Positions 35,643 to 45,128 of a stretch of DNA of 64,000 bases are shown piece after piece. The stretch's first letter is position 1, and each line of letters begins with the position of its first letter. This DNA is from Postechiella marina (lineage in GTDB: Bacteria > Bacteroidota > Bacteroidia > Flavobacteriales > Flavobacteriaceae), in NCBI RefSeq assembly GCF_039538365.1, contig NZ_BAABCA010000001.1:558001-622000 (forward strand), read 5' to 3'. The position numbers and the translations under genes are program-made. The notes below the pieces were generated by a model. The model was given only the letters and a program-made list of their open reading frames with translations, had not been told where the DNA came from and ran no database searches.

Positions 35643-36578
35643 TTATTTTAGTTGCTTAATAGTAATATATAATTGTTTTATAACAGCGCACATTTTGTCG
35701 AGACCCAAGGTTTCAATGGTGTCTTTTTTTGTATGATAGTTTTTATTTCTGTAAAAAGCTGTGTTTGTAACCATTACTGCAGGGGAGTTAAAATTCCAAT
35801 AATTTAAATGATCTGAAAAATCTACACCAGAAACTAGGCTAGAACCTTTAAAAGATATTGTTTTTATAATGTCTTGTTGTTGCATTTTTTGTTCAATTTG
35901 TTTTCCAAATTCTCCACTTTTTTCACTTTGAACAACTGTAATAAAATTACCAATATCACCATATTGTAATTGCATATCTGGTATGGGATAGTTTTGAGAG
36001 CCTTTTTTATCACTATAAAAACCTATCATTTCTAAACAAATCATACCCTTAACAGAAATATTGTTTTTATGTAAATAATTAGCATGAATGTAACTGCCCA
36101 TTTGTTTGGTTCTAAAAAATGGAGGCTCTTCCAATGTATAGGCAACAAAATCAATTCTATAATTTAGTTTGTTTTTTGAAAGCAATCTAGCTAATTCTAG
36201 TAAACCAACAACACCACTAGCATTATCGTCTGCTCCTTGTTGATTGCCACATACATCGTAATGGGCACCTATAATAAGGCGTTCTTTATTGTTTGTTCCA
36301 ATTGAGCCAATTACATTTTTATACGTTTTTTTGTTTATTGAAAATGGTTGAAACGAAACGGTATCACAAACTTTTATTAATTCAGATTTAATATAATTAG
36401 CGACATTATTAAGTGTTTCTATGTTTTTATAGTTTCTGCTTTTTGGTGTTTTAGTTATTTTGAGTAAATCTTTTTTTACTCTAGTTTGGCTTATATGCTT
36501 AATAGAATCTATAGGTTTTGTTTGCGAATTAATAGTTATAGATACTACTAAAAACATAAGAATTAATAATTGTTTCAT
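35643..36578 (-). CDS. M28 family zinc peptidase, secreted
   Basis: A 311-residue aminopeptidase-like protein. Residues 1-19 are a signal peptide (LLILMFLVVSITINSQ). The metal-binding pattern of the M28/M20-like fold is visible: GAHYDVCG near 103 (His, Asp), ADDNASGVVGLLELARLL near 117-134 (bridging Asp), and YTLEEPPFF with the catalytic Glu-Glu near 148. A later SGVDFSDHLNYW carries the last His ligand. It probably trims peptides in the periplasm or outside the cell. It has terminator hairpins on both sides and looks like a single-gene unit. Confidence 0.9.
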   Translation of the reverse strand: MKQLLILMFLVVSITINSQTKPIDSIKHISQTRVKKDLLKITKTPKSRNYKNIETLNNVANYIKSELIKVCDTVSFQPFSINKKTYKNVIGSIGTNNKERLIIGAHYDVCGNQQGADDNASGVVGLLELARLLSKNKLNYRIDFVAYTLEEPPFFRTKQMGSYIHANYLHKNNISVKGMICLEMIGFYSDKKGSQNYPIPDMQLQYGDIGNFITVVQSEKSGEFGKQIEQKMQQQDIIKTISFKGSSLVSGVDFSDHLNYWNFNSPAVMVTNTAFYRNKNYHTKKDTIETLGLDKMCAVIKQLYITIKQLK

Positions 36579-36656
36579 GTTTTGACTTTTACTGATATAT
36601 AAATTTAAGTAATATGGATATATTTAAAAGTTGAAATTTACTATTATATAAATAAT

Positions 36657-36686
36657 AAAACACTTCAAGTTATTTTGAAGCGTTTT
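36657..36686 (-). terminator. Hairpin nearly identical to the terminator at 35600
   Basis: AAAACACTTCAA and TTGAAGCGTTTT pair with one mismatch that becomes a G-U pair on the minus strand. The arms match the hairpin after the peptidase gene except for that base. It lies about 230 bases past purA and may be a backup terminator or a repeated element. Confidence 0.45.
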
Positions 36687-36867
36687 GTTAAAGACAGTTT
36701 ATAAAATTAAAAAAAAATATTTGGCCCAATCTGTTGTTCCCTTTTCTTTTATTAAAAATGCCTTCTTTATCGGTAATGTCATTAGGTATTTAGAGCCCTT
36801 TCAAGTTTTTTGATTTTTTTTGGAATCTCTATCAAAATTTAGTTAATCCATTAAACAAATATAAAAG

Positions 36868-36894
36868 AAAAGGCTACTTGTTAAGTAGCCTTTT
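36868..36894 (-). terminator. Intrinsic terminator after purA
   Basis: A perfect 12-bp stem AAAAGGCTACTT/AAGTAGCCTTTT with a three-base loop, followed on the minus strand by CTTTTAT. It is 26 bases past the purA stop. Confidence 0.8.
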
Positions 36895-36919
36895 TGGTTG
36901 TTTAATAAATGTTTTTACT

Positions 36920-38197
36920 TTATTTATTTCTAAAAATAGTTTGTTTTCTATCTGGACCAACAGAAACTATTGTAATAGGAATTTCTAATTCTTTTTCTAA
37001 GAACTCAATATATTCATTTAAAGATTTTGGTAATTGAGAAGTTTCAGACATTGTTGTTAAATCTTCCTCCCATCCACTAAACTCTGTGTATACTGGCTCT
37101 ACGTTTTCAGGTTCAATATTATAAGGGAAATGATTAATTACTTCGCCTTTATATTTATAAGCAGTACATACTTTTAAGGTTTTAAAACCAGAAAGTACAT
37201 CGCCTTTCATCATCATTAATTGAGTTACACCGTTTACTTGACAAGCGTATTTTAAAGCAATTAAATCTAACCAACCACAACGTCTTGGACGTCCTGTGGT
37301 AGCTCCAAATTCGTTACCAACTTTTGCCATTTGAGCACCATCTTCGTCAAATAACTCTGTTGGGAAAGGTCCCGAACCAACACGTGTTGTGTAAGCTTTA
37401 AAAATACCAAAAACCTCACCAATTTGGTTTGGGGCAACACCTAAACCAGTACAAGCACCTGCTGCAGTAGTGTTACTAGATGTTACAAATGGATATGTTC
37501 CAAAATCAATATCTAGTAAAGAACCTTGTGCGCCTTCTGCTAAAATAGTTTTTCCCGATTTTTGTGCTTGGTAAACATATTCTTCAGAATCTATAAATTT
37601 TAATGATTTTAAAACTTCTACAGCTTCAAAGAATTCTTTTTCAAGTTCTTTTAAATCGTATTCTATTTCAACATTATAATAAGAAATCATAGATTCATGC
37701 TTATCTGCTAGAGCTCTATAAATTTCTTTCCAATTGTTTAATTCTAAATCTCCAACACGAATACCGTTTCTACCTGTTTTGTCCATGTAAGTTGGGCCAA
37801 TGCCTTTTAGTGTAGAACCAATTTTAGCTTTTCCTTTAGAGGTTTCGCTAGCAGCATCTAATAAGCGGTGTGTTGGTAAAATAATATGAGCTTTACGAGA
37901 AATAAGAAGCGATTTTCTATAATCTACATCTTGTTCTTCAAGTTTATCAAGTTCTTTCTTAAAAATTACTGGGTCTATAACAACACCGTTACCAACTAAG
38001 TTTGTTGCATCGTCATGAAAAATTCCAGAAGGAATGGTGTGTAAAACATGTTTTCTTCCGTTAAATACTAAGGTGTGTCCTGCGTTTGGGCCACCTTGAA
38101 AACGAGCTATAATGTTGTAGTTTGATGTTAGTACGTCAACAATTTTTCCTTTGCCTTCGTCTCCCCATTGTAATCCTAGTAGTAAATCTACTGCCAT
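36920..38197 (-). CDS. purA: Adenylosuccinate synthetase
   Basis: Joins IMP and aspartate with GTP to give adenylosuccinate, the first committed step to AMP. The 425-residue protein starts MAVDLLLGLQWGDEGKGK, with the GTP-binding loop and catalytic Asp/His in GDEGKGK and NAGHTLV (about 13-19 and 39-45). STLKGIGPTYMDKTGRNGIR (about 128-147), GSLLDIDFGTYPFVTSS and the GRPRRCGWLD segment follow as expected. It is preceded at 12 bases by the fur-like gene and that by relA/spoT, an order conserved in flavobacteria. It ends in a strong terminator. Confidence 0.97.
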   Translation of the reverse strand: MAVDLLLGLQWGDEGKGKIVDVLTSNYNIIARFQGGPNAGHTLVFNGRKHVLHTIPSGIFHDDATNLVGNGVVIDPVIFKKELDKLEEQDVDYRKSLLISRKAHIILPTHRLLDAASETSKGKAKIGSTLKGIGPTYMDKTGRNGIRVGDLELNNWKEIYRALADKHESMISYYNVEIEYDLKELEKEFFEAVEVLKSLKFIDSEEYVYQAQKSGKTILAEGAQGSLLDIDFGTYPFVTSSNTTAAGACTGLGVAPNQIGEVFGIFKAYTTRVGSGPFPTELFDEDGAQMAKVGNEFGATTGRPRRCGWLDLIALKYACQVNGVTQLMMMKGDVLSGFKTLKVCTAYKYKGEVINHFPYNIEPENVEPVYTEFSGWEEDLTTMSETSQLPKSLNEYIEFLEKELEIPITIVSVGPDRKQTIFRNK

Positions 38198-38209
38198 TGT
38201 AAAAAAATA

Positions 38210-38665
38210 TTAGTTGGTTGTTTTTTTTCTGTTTCCGTAAAAATAAAGTGAGTGGTTTGTTATTTCGATATCAAAAACTTCTTCAATAGTTTTCTTTATA
38301 GACTGAATTCTTGGGTCGCAAAACTCAATAACTTCACCTGTATCTGTTAGAATAACATGATCGTGTTGTTTGTCGAAATAAGATTTTTCGTAATGGGCTT
38401 GGTTTTGACCAAATTGGTGTTTTCTAACCAAACCGCATTCTAAAAGTAACTCTATAGTATTATATAAAGTTGCTCGAGAAACTCGATACTTTTTATTTTT
38501 CATATTAAGATATAGAGATTCTATATCAAAATGTTCTTTATTATTATATATTTCCTGAAGGATAGCGTAACGCTCGGGTGTTTTACGGTGCCCGTTTGTT
38601 TCTAAAAAGCTTGTAAACACGCTTTTAACGATATCTTGATTTTTTGTATCTGCTTTTGAATTCAT
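38210..38665 (-). CDS. Fur family transcriptional regulator
   Basis: A 151-residue metal-dependent repressor. The winged helix is clear at about 20-90 (HRKTPERYAILQEIY, YRVSRATLYNTIELLLECGLV), and the metal region has HYEKSYFDKQHDHVIL. The CxxC pairs that hold structural zinc in many Fur/PerR proteins are absent: LTDTG stands where CLDCG is usual, and only two Cys remain. Whether it senses iron, zinc or peroxide cannot be decided. A TAAATTTG -7 element lies in the 25-base gap to relA/spoT, so fur-purA may have its own promoter as well as readthrough. Confidence 0.88.
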   Translation of the reverse strand: MNSKADTKNQDIVKSVFTSFLETNGHRKTPERYAILQEIYNNKEHFDIESLYLNMKNKKYRVSRATLYNTIELLLECGLVRKHQFGQNQAHYEKSYFDKQHDHVILTDTGEVIEFCDPRIQSIKKTIEEVFDIEITNHSLYFYGNRKKTTN

Positions 38666-38690
38666 AATTGCGGTGCAAATTTACACTTTT

Positions 38691-40916
38691 TTATACTCTA
38701 GAGACCTTATCTATGCCATTAATTTTTTTAAGTTTATCTAAAAGGCGTTTTAAAAGAGATTTGTTTTTAACAACTACCTTTATTTTTCCTGAGAATAAAC
38801 CGTCGTCTGTCTCAAAACTAAGGCTTTTCATATTTACATGCATATTGGAAGATATGACTTCTGTAATTTCGTTAACTAATCCAATTTGATCTATTCCAGA
38901 AATTCTTATTTCTGATAAAAACTCTTGTTGAGACGAATCGACCCATTTAGCTTGTAATATACGATAAGCATAATTGGAATTTAAACTTAAAGCATTTGGG
39001 CAGTTTTTTTTATGAACTTTTATGCCTTCAGATACTGTTAAAAAACCAAAAACATCGTCGCCAGGAATAGGGTTACAGCAATTAGATAATTTATAATCTA
39101 ACTTTTCTTCTTCTTTTCCAAAAACAAGAGAGTCGTAATTTACTGTAACTTCTGCTTTTTCTATTTCATCTTTAGGAATATTAGCTTTTCTAGAAATTTT
39201 ATTTTTAATAAAACTCATTAAAGCATTGCTTCTAGATGCCGAGTAGTCTTTTAGCATGGTATTGTCTATAGTGCCAATACCAACGCGGTAAAATAAATCT
39301 AAACTAGTTTTTAATTTAAAATAATTAACTAATTCGTTAACACTGTTTTCGTTTAGTGTAATTTTTAGTTGTTTTAATTTACGTCTTAATATTTCTTTGC
39401 CTTCTTCTCCAATTAGCTTACGGTCTTCTTTTAATGCCGATTTTATTTTACCTCGAGCACGAGCTGTGGTAGCATAATTAAGCCAGTTTGCATTAGGCTT
39501 TATATTTGCAGATGTTAAAATATCTACTTGATCTCCACTTTTTAATTCGTGGCTAAGCGGTACTAATTTTCCATTAACTTTTGCGCCACGAGTTTTCATG
39601 CCAACTTCTGTGTGTATACTAAAAGCAAAATCTAGCGAAGTGGCTCCTTTTGGTAGCGATTTTAATTCGCCTTTAGGTGTAAAAACAAAAATTTCTTTGG
39701 AGTATAGGTTAAGCTTAAATTGTTCTACAAAATCTACAGCATTAATCTCTGGGTTTTCTAAAGCTTCTTGTAGTCTATTTATCCAAATCTCTAAATTGTC
39801 TTCTTTTTCTGTATCTTGTTTGTATTTATAGTGAGCAGCATAACCTTTTTCTGCAATTTCGTTCATGCGCTCACTACGAATTTGCACTTCTACCCATTGT
39901 CCTTTAGGGCCCATTACGGTAATATGTAAGGCTTCGTAACCGGTAGATTTTGGAGACGATATCCAATCTCGTAACCTAATAGGGTTTGGTCTAAAGTGAT
40001 CTGTAACAATAGAGTATATTTTCCATGCTAAAAATTTTTCGTTAGCATCATTATCATCACACTTGTAAATAATTCTAATAGCAAACTTATCGTAGACTTC
40101 ATCAAAAGAAACCCCTTGTTTTACCATTTTTCTTCTTATAGAAAAAATAGATTTTGGGCGTCCTTTTATGGTGTAGTCCATAAGCTCTTTATTCAAAGAG
40201 TTTTTTATAACGTTACTAAATTCTTGAATGTATAAATCTTGCTCTTCTTTACTATCCTTAATTTTTGTTAGTATGTCTTTATAAACATTAGGTTCTGTAT
40301 ATTTTAAACCTAAATCTTCAAGTTCTGTTTTTATGTTGTAAAGTCCTATTCTATGGGCAAGTGGCGCATAGATATAAAGTGTTTCTGATGCAATTTTTAC
40401 TTGTTTATCGGCGCGCATAGAATCCATAGTTTGCATATTATGGAGTCTATCTGCTATTTTTATTATAATAACTCTAACATCGTCGTTAAGAGTTAAAAGC
40501 ATTTTTCTAAAGTTTTCTGCTTGTAAAGATACATCCATGTCTTGTTCTTTACTAAGAGAAGATATTTTTGTAAGTCCGTCTACTATTTTAGCAACGGTTT
40601 CTCCAAAAAGTTGCTCTATGTCTGTAATAGAATAGTCCTCGCAATCTTCTACAACATCATGTAGTAATGCAGCAGCAATAGATGTGGCGTCCAAACCAAT
40701 TTCTTCTGCTACTATTTTTGCAACAGCAATGGGATGAAAAATATAGGCTTCGCCCGATTTTCTTCGCTGGTCTTTATGTCCGTCTACAGCAACTTCAAAA
40801 GCTTTACGAATTAATTTTTTGTCGTCATCAGATAGTGTTCTGTAACTAACTTTTAATAATTCTTTATAGGCTTTTTTTATGGCTGCATTTTCTCTTTCAA
40901 TATCTTCTGCTGTCAT
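38691..40916 (-). CDS. Bifunctional (p)ppGpp synthetase/hydrolase, RelA/SpoT family
   Basis: A 741-residue stringent-response enzyme. The N-terminal HD hydrolase appears intact (YIFHPIAVAKIVAEE, LLHDVVEDCED near 85-96, and the later RLHNMQTM), so it can degrade (p)ppGpp. The synthetase follows at about 220-350 (KSIFSIRRKM, DKFAIRIIY, SPKSTGYEALHITV, EVQIRSERMNEIAEKG, AAHYKYK). A TGS domain (VFTPKGELKSLPKGATSLDFAF near 390-410, given as a family pattern) and a C-terminal ACT domain (LSEIRISGIDQIG) complete the usual layout. As both activities look present it is best called a Rel/SpoT-type enzyme. It lies upstream of fur and purA on the same strand. Confidence 0.94.
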   Translation of the reverse strand: MTAEDIERENAAIKKAYKELLKVSYRTLSDDDKKLIRKAFEVAVDGHKDQRRKSGEAYIFHPIAVAKIVAEEIGLDATSIAAALLHDVVEDCEDYSITDIEQLFGETVAKIVDGLTKISSLSKEQDMDVSLQAENFRKMLLTLNDDVRVIIIKIADRLHNMQTMDSMRADKQVKIASETLYIYAPLAHRIGLYNIKTELEDLGLKYTEPNVYKDILTKIKDSKEEQDLYIQEFSNVIKNSLNKELMDYTIKGRPKSIFSIRRKMVKQGVSFDEVYDKFAIRIIYKCDDNDANEKFLAWKIYSIVTDHFRPNPIRLRDWISSPKSTGYEALHITVMGPKGQWVEVQIRSERMNEIAEKGYAAHYKYKQDTEKEDNLEIWINRLQEALENPEINAVDFVEQFKLNLYSKEIFVFTPKGELKSLPKGATSLDFAFSIHTEVGMKTRGAKVNGKLVPLSHELKSGDQVDILTSANIKPNANWLNYATTARARGKIKSALKEDRKLIGEEGKEILRRKLKQLKITLNENSVNELVNYFKLKTSLDLFYRVGIGTIDNTMLKDYSASRSNALMSFIKNKISRKANIPKDEIEKAEVTVNYDSLVFGKEEEKLDYKLSNCCNPIPGDDVFGFLTVSEGIKVHKKNCPNALSLNSNYAYRILQAKWVDSSQQEFLSEIRISGIDQIGLVNEITEVISSNMHVNMKSLSFETDDGLFSGKIKVVVKNKSLLKRLLDKLKKINGIDKVSRV

Positions 40917-40980
40917 AAATTAAAAGTAACATAAAGTATATTAACAGCCAACTCGCTTTTCAACTTTTTAAAATTTTATT

Positions 40981-41553
40981 TTAAGAATTTAAAAAATTTA
41001 CCAGCATAGCAACAGCTTTTCCTCTGTGGCCAATACTATTTTTTAAATTTAAATCCATTTCGGCAAAAGTTTTGTTATATCCTTTGGGTTTAAAAATAGG
41101 ATCGTAACCAAAGCCCTTTTTTCCGAATTTAGATGCTGTTATTTCGCCTTCGCAAATACCAGTAAAGCTTGTTTGTTTGTTGTTTAATTGAAGCGATATA
41201 ACTGTTTTAAACTGTGCTTGTCTGTTAGTTTTACTTTTTAACTTTTTAAGTAGTAAATCCATGTTGTCGTTATTATCCCTTTGTTCGCCTGCATAGCGTG
41301 CAGAGTATACACCTGGCTCTCCGTTTAAAGCTTTTACTTCTAGGCCAGTATCATCTGCAAAGCAATTATAACCGTAATGTAATTTTATATATTCAGATTT
41401 TTGAATAGCGTTGCCTTCTATAGTGTTTTGAGTTTCTGGAATATCTTCAAAACAACCAATATCTTTTAAACTTAATAGTTTTATGTGCTCAGGAATTAAA
41501 AGCTGTACTTCTTTAAGTTTGTTTAAATTATTTGTAGCGAATACAATTTGCAT
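40981..41553 (-). CDS. rdgB: Non-canonical purine NTP pyrophosphatase (XTP/dITP diphosphatase)
   Basis: A 190-residue house-cleaning enzyme that hydrolyses dITP, ITP and XTP to monophosphates and keeps inosine and xanthine out of DNA and RNA. Family motifs are FATNNLNKLKEVQ at 4-16, CFADDTGLEVKAL near 62-74, GVYSARYAGE near 80, GFGYDPIFKP near 146 and IGHRGKA near 172. The length is normal. It is upstream of relA/spoT by 64 bases on the same strand and starts the long minus-strand block; the divergent histidine kinase gene begins 240 bases to the right. Confidence 0.95.
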   Translation of the reverse strand: MQIVFATNNLNKLKEVQLLIPEHIKLLSLKDIGCFEDIPETQNTIEGNAIQKSEYIKLHYGYNCFADDTGLEVKALNGEPGVYSARYAGEQRDNNDNMDLLLKKLKSKTNRQAQFKTVISLQLNNKQTSFTGICEGEITASKFGKKGFGYDPIFKPKGYNKTFAEMDLNLKNSIGHRGKAVAMLVNFLNS

Positions 41554-41792
41554 GAGTGTAAATTTTAAGTTTGCAAAATACTAATAAGTTTATTTTGATA
41601 AAATTAAATTAGGTTTACTAATTTAATTTTTCATAAATTTACAATAGGTTGTAATTGTTAATAGTCTTAAAATAGTAATTTAAGCATACACTCTCATTTA
41701 ACATTTTATGTATTTCTTGTTTTTAAGAAATCTGGGTAAAAAAAATAGGGAAATTAATTTAAGTAAAATTAATTAGTGTATAAAAATTATTA

Positions 41793-44700
41793 ATGAAAAA
41801 ACAACAAGAGGCCATAAAAAAAAGATATATATTCTTCATATCTTTAATTACGCTTTTAATAATTACTATTTTGTTTACAATACAAAGTAGTGTTAGCTCT
41901 CAAGTATTAAATTCTAAAATAATTAACATAGCTATTAAACAAAGTTTAATAAGTCAAGATATTAATAGACAGTTAATTTCTATTGGTAATAATAAGGCTT
42001 TAGAGGCAAACCTAACACCTGTTAAAGAACTCGCAAAAGAATTAGATAGTATAATAGCACTACAAGAAAATGCTAAGTTAGAACAAGAAGATAATGCTGA
42101 ATTAAATTCTCTTTTAAATAAAAATAGAGAGTATTTAGAAAGAGTATTATTTTCTAGTAACGCTATAATTAGCACATCGAATTTAGAATTAATTAATAAA
42201 CATGTAAATTTTATTGCTAAGGCAGAGTCTTCTTATTTAAATAACATTGAAAGCTTAATTAACATGGGGCAAGACGTTGAATCAAAACGTCTTAATAGTG
42301 TGAAAAGAATAGTTGTTTTTCTCTTATTAGGAATAATAGTAATGCTCTTAAATGGTTTTTTCTTTGTGCTTCGTCCTGCGTTTAAAGCATTTATTAAGAA
42401 AAATTCAGCGCTTCAAAAATCTAATGAAGCCTTGCAGTTATCAGAAAAACAAATAAAAGAGAACTTAGTAAATTTAAAAAAACTAAAATCTGACTTAGAA
42501 CTAAAAGAGACTTATAATAAGATATTTATAGAACAAGCACCAACTGCTATTGCCATGTTAGATAATAACATGTGTTATATGGCTGTTTCAGAAAAATGGG
42601 TTTCAGATTACAAAATGGAAAGAGAAACTATTGTAGGACGTTCTCATTATGAACTTTTTCCTGATACAAACGAGGTTTGGAAAGAAAGATACGAAAACTG
42701 TTTAAAGGGAGCTGTAGATGCTTGCGACGAGGCACCTGTTGAACTTAATGATGGTTCAATTAAATGGATTTTTTGGGATATAAAACCTTGGTATATTTCT
42801 AAAGGAAATATAGGAGGGTTAATTGTGTATACAGGAGATATTACAGAGGCTAAAAACAGTCAAAAAGAAAAGATTTTGATAGAAGAAATTCTAGATAAAA
42901 CTAATGAAATTGCACGTATAGGAACTTGGGAGTTAGATTTAGAAAAAAATAAAATTTATTGGAGCAAGGTAGTTTGTGAAATACACGAAGTACCAGAGGG
43001 TTATGTGCCAGATTTAGAAACAGGTATTAATTTTTATAAAGAAGGAGATAGTAGAAATAAAATTAGAAAATGCGTACAAGAAGCTATAGAACAGGGTAAG
43101 GCCTATGATGTAGAAGTAGAGCTTGTAACAAATAAAGGAAACATTATTTGGGCACGAGCCATTGGGCAAGTACAGTTTGTAAATGGAAAATGTATGCGTT
43201 TATTTGGAGTGTTTCAAGATATAAGCGAAGTTAAGTTTTCTCAAACGGCCTTAAAAAAAGCACATATAGAGCTAAAAGCTATATTTAATTCTGGTCCTAT
43301 AGCAATTATAACTACAGATAATAATGGGGTTATTAATCACTTTAACTATGGAGCAGAGCTTATGTTGGGGTACACTGCTAAAGAAATTCTAGGGTTCGAA
43401 AAACCAGAGATTTACCATTTAGAAGAAGAATTATTAAGTGTTAAAAATGAATGCGGTAAACTCAATGAAACCCTTAAAAACTTTAATGTTTATAAAGCTT
43501 TAACTGCAGGCAAGGCTTTCGATAGGAGAGAATGGACATATCGCAGAAAAGATGGTTCTATATTCCCTGTAGAGTTAACGCTAACAGCTATTAAAGACGA
43601 TGCTGGGGAGCAAATGGGGTATATGGCAGTTGCAACAAACATATCAGAAAGAAAAAAGTCTGAGCACGAAATATTGAAAAAAAATCAGTTGTTACTTTAT
43701 GCCGAAAAAATAACAATGATGGGCAATTGGCAGTGGAATGTTGTAACTAATGTTGTAAAATGGTCTCCTAACTTATACAATATATTTGGTATTGATGAAA
43801 AAGAATATCCAGAACTAGACTACGGTAGTTCTTTTAAATTTATACATCCAGACGATTTGCCATTGGTTACTAGTTGGGTACAAACATCAATAGCCAATAA
43901 AAAATTTCCTGATAATTTTTCATATAGAATTATAACAAAAAAAGGTGAAACGAAAATAGTTAAACTTTTAGGAGAAGTAGTTGTTAATAAAAAAGGAGAA
44001 GTAGTAGAGTTAATTGGCACTTGTCAAGATGTAACCGAACAAAAGATGGCAGAAAAGAAATTTAAAGGCTTGCTCGAATCTGCTCCAGATGCCATGGTAA
44101 TTGTAGACGAAAAACGAGAAATACAACTTATAAATAAGCAAGCAGAAAGACTATTTGGTTACAAAGAAGAAGAATTACTAAATAAATCGGTAGAAATACT
44201 TTTGCCAAATAGATACCATCAAGAAGGGTATTTTTCTAAATTAAAAACAAGGGCAGTTGGTGTGCAAGAAGAGTTGTATGGCAAAAATAAAAACGGTAAA
44301 GAAATTCCTGTACAAATGACATTAAGTCCTTTAAAAACAGAAGAGGGTTATTTATTGTCTGCAGCAATAAGAGACATAACCGCTCAAAAAGCAGCAAATC
44401 TTAAAATTGTTAAAGCTAAAGACGATTTAGAATTATATGCTAAAAGATTAACAGTTCAAAATACGCAATTGGCAGATTTTGCTCAAATAACATCTCATAA
44501 TTTAAGGGCTCCTGTAAGCAATCTTAATTCATTATTATATTTGTATAGAAATGCCGAAAGTGCAGAAGATAAGGCCTTGTTGTTTAATAAATTTGAAAAA
44601 ACAATTAATAGTCTTACCCTTACATTAAATACTTTAGTTGAAGCTATAAAAACAAAGAATGATGAGTCGACTTCTACAGAGGTAATTGATTTTGAAGATG

Positions 44701-45119
44701 TTATGAGTAAGACGCAAGAGGCCTTAAGCGGAGAAATAATAAAAACAAATGCAATTATAAATACAGATTTTTCTAATGCACCTAAAATAAACTATAATAA
44801 AGATTACTTAGAGAGTATTTTTCTTAACTTAGTGGGAAATGCCATTAAGTATAAATCAGAAGATAAAACACCAAAAATTGATATTGAAACTAAAGCGGTA
44901 AACGGAGAAATACAACTCGTTATTAACGACAACGGTTTGGGTATTAATATGAGCAGACATGGTAAAAAATTATTTGGTTTAAATAAAACGTTTCATAGGC
45001 ATCCAGATGCCAAAGGTATAGGTTTATACATGACAAAAGTGCAAATAGAAGCAATGGGAGGCACTATAAAAGCTTCAAGTAAGGTTGGTGAAGGCACTAA
45101 TTTTATAATTAATTTTTAA
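41793..45119 (+). CDS. Membrane sensor histidine kinase with five PAS domains
   Basis: A 1108-residue sensor. Two membrane helices (about 12-31 and 171-193) bracket an extracytoplasmic helical region of about 140 residues. Five PAS-type domains follow, starting near 240, 377, 496, 643 and 759; the second and fourth begin GTWELDLEKNKIYWS and GNWQWNVVTNVVKWS, the PAS_3 type. The kinase core has the phosphoacceptor H-box ITSHNLRAPVSNL (His about 901), the N-box NLVGNAIKYK (about 1012) and NDNGLGIN (about 1046). No receiver is fused; a single-domain response regulator follows 9 bases later and is probably its partner. Signal unknown. Confidence 0.92.
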   Translation: MKKQQEAIKKRYIFFISLITLLIITILFTIQSSVSSQVLNSKIINIAIKQSLISQDINRQLISIGNNKALEANLTPVKELAKELDSIIALQENAKLEQEDNAELNSLLNKNREYLERVLFSSNAIISTSNLELINKHVNFIAKAESSYLNNIESLINMGQDVESKRLNSVKRIVVFLLLGIIVMLLNGFFFVLRPAFKAFIKKNSALQKSNEALQLSEKQIKENLVNLKKLKSDLELKETYNKIFIEQAPTAIAMLDNNMCYMAVSEKWVSDYKMERETIVGRSHYELFPDTNEVWKERYENCLKGAVDACDEAPVELNDGSIKWIFWDIKPWYISKGNIGGLIVYTGDITEAKNSQKEKILIEEILDKTNEIARIGTWELDLEKNKIYWSKVVCEIHEVPEGYVPDLETGINFYKEGDSRNKIRKCVQEAIEQGKAYDVEVELVTNKGNIIWARAIGQVQFVNGKCMRLFGVFQDISEVKFSQTALKKAHIELKAIFNSGPIAIITTDNNGVINHFNYGAELMLGYTAKEILGFEKPEIYHLEEELLSVKNECGKLNETLKNFNVYKALTAGKAFDRREWTYRRKDGSIFPVELTLTAIKDDAGEQMGYMAVATNISERKKSEHEILKKNQLLLYAEKITMMGNWQWNVVTNVVKWSPNLYNIFGIDEKEYPELDYGSSFKFIHPDDLPLVTSWVQTSIANKKFPDNFSYRIITKKGETKIVKLLGEVVVNKKGEVVELIGTCQDVTEQKMAEKKFKGLLESAPDAMVIVDEKREIQLINKQAERLFGYKEEELLNKSVEILLPNRYHQEGYFSKLKTRAVGVQEELYGKNKNGKEIPVQMTLSPLKTEEGYLLSAAIRDITAQKAANLKIVKAKDDLELYAKRLTVQNTQLADFAQITSHNLRAPVSNLNSLLYLYRNAESAEDKALLFNKFEKTINSLTLTLNTLVEAIKTKNDESTSTEVIDFEDVMSKTQEALSGEIIKTNAIINTDFSNAPKINYNKDYLESIFLNLVGNAIKYKSEDKTPKIDIETKAVNGEIQLVINDNGLGINMSRHGKKLFGLNKTFHRHPDAKGIGLYMTKVQIEAMGGTIKASSKVGEGTNFIINF

Positions 45120-45128
45120 AAATAATTT

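Larger units (their letters stand above)
36579..36919. other. Intergenic gap between the M28 peptidase gene and purA
   Basis: No gene seen. It holds two hairpins described separately, at 36657-36686 and 36868-36894. The bases between, about 36690-36865, are AT-rich with T runs and show nothing I can name. Confidence 0.5.

Noticed and set aside
41554..41792. Replication origin at the strand switch near 41.6 kb
   Set aside because: Genes diverge here, but there is no dnaA or cluster of DnaA boxes, and the gene content does not match a Bacteroidota origin.
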